Shown here: piece after piece, positions 4,918 through 5,292 of the stretch | Numbering within the stretch: the stretch's first letter is position 1 | Layout of the letters: every line of letters begins with the position of its first letter | DNA from: an uncultured Prevotella sp. | GTDB taxonomy: Bacteria > Bacteroidota > Bacteroidia > Bacteroidales > Bacteroidaceae | Assembly: GCA_900546575.1 (NCBI GenBank) | Contig: URDM01000116.1 | Location: forward strand, 1-5,292 | DNA: 5,292 bases | Direction of reading: 5' to 3' | The notes under the pieces: model-generated | What the model was told of the DNA's origin: nothing | What the model saw: only the letters and a program-made list of their open reading frames with translations | The model's database searches: none | Translations under genes and position numbers: made by a program

Positions 4918-5292
4918 ATGAAATTCAACAGAATCCTTCTTAAGCTCAGCGGCGAGAGCCTTATGGGCAAACAGAGCTTCGGCATCGACCCGGTTCGTCT
5001 GGGCGAGTATGCACAGCAGATTAAGGAAGTACACGAAATGGGTGTACAGATAGGCATCGTTATTGGCGGTGGCAACATCTTCCGCGGACTTAGCGGCGCA
5101 TCTAAGGGTTTCGACCGTGTTAAGGGCGACCAGATGGGAATGTGCGCTACAGTTATCAACTCATTGGCACTCAGCTCAGCTCTTGGCGCCATCGGCGTGA
5201 AGACAAAGGTGCTCACAGCCATACGCATGGAACCTATTGGCGAGTTCTACTCTAAGTGGAAGGCCATCGAGGCTATGGAGAACGGCTACGTA
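4918..5292 (+). CDS. pyrH: UMP kinase, N-terminal part (cut by window end)
   Basis: The first 125 codons of bacterial UMP kinase, which phosphorylates UMP to UDP with ATP in cytoplasmic pyrimidine nucleotide synthesis; the enzyme is a hexamer of the amino-acid-kinase fold and is usually essential. Visible motifs are RILLKLSGES (5-14) with the phosphate-binding Lys9 and SGE, the glycine-rich IGGGNIFRG loop (49-57), and DRVKGDQMGM (66-75) with Asp71 in the UMP-contacting region, followed by ATVINSLAL. Full-length proteins are about 235-240 aa, so roughly half is missing beyond the window. The start at 4918 aligns with known N-termini, and no alternative upstream in-frame start is credible because the leader is heptamer repeat. 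It is not functionally linked to the fucosidase or fimbrial genes. In many Bacteroidetes frr lies downstream, which cannot be seen here. Detailed sequence such as LTAIRMEPIGEFYSKWKAIEAME looks Prevotellaceae-like from memory. Confidence 0.97.
   Translation, partial: MKFNRILLKLSGESLMGKQSFGIDPVRLGEYAQQIKEVHEMGVQIGIVIGGGNIFRGLSGASKGFDRVKGDQMGMCATVINSLALSSALGAIGVKTKVLTAIRMEPIGEFYSKWKAIEAMENGYV

Overview
The window looks like a chromosomal segment of a gut or oral Bacteroidales bacterium, most likely in the Prevotella/Segatella group. The evidence is two fimbrillin-family surface lipoproteins, A-rich leaders without Shine-Dalgarno sequences, one good Bacteroidetes-type -7 box (TAnnTTTG), and a UMP kinase N-terminus that resembles Prevotellaceae PyrH as I remember it. 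The genus is inferred from recall, not from a search.

Layout, all on the + strand: (1) 1-102 is an AT-rich leader with repeated TTAATTAA-core palindromes. (2) 103-1074 encodes a 323-aa fimbrillin-type lipoprotein. (3) 1075-1148 is a short spacer with a strong hairpin lacking a U-tract. (4) 1149-3212 encodes a 687-aa fimbrial protein with three parts: an N-terminal fimbrillin module, a BACON-like/Ig-like linker, and a C-terminal FISUMP/DUF1566-like (C-type-lectin-like) domain. (5) 3213-3420 holds a textbook intrinsic terminator and then a promoter. (6) 3421-4722 encodes a secreted GH29 alpha-L-fucosidase. (7) 4723-4917 is a repeat-rich spacer: a C-tract tandem repeat with a hairpin, then NTCAAAA heptamers running up to the next start codon. 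(8) 4918-5292 is the 5' part of pyrH (UMP kinase), cut by the window edge.

The two fimbrial genes probably form one transcription unit for a type V (Mfa/FimA-like) pilus, with the first protein as shaft or accessory subunit and the second as a tip adhesin. The intercistronic hairpin could set their ratio. The fucosidase appears to be a separate monocistron that releases terminal fucose in the periplasm, and pyrH is unrelated housekeeping.

The most notable signal is inside the tip gene. Its first half is about 48-62% GC in sampled blocks and its second half about 30-42%, with a sharp change near 2165-2280 and a return to GC-rich sequence in the last ~25 bases. This suggests a modular adhesin whose binding domain has been swapped. 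The other is the unusual architecture directly upstream of the essential gene pyrH. I see no clear evidence of a wholly new system such as a defence island, CRISPR array or retroelement.
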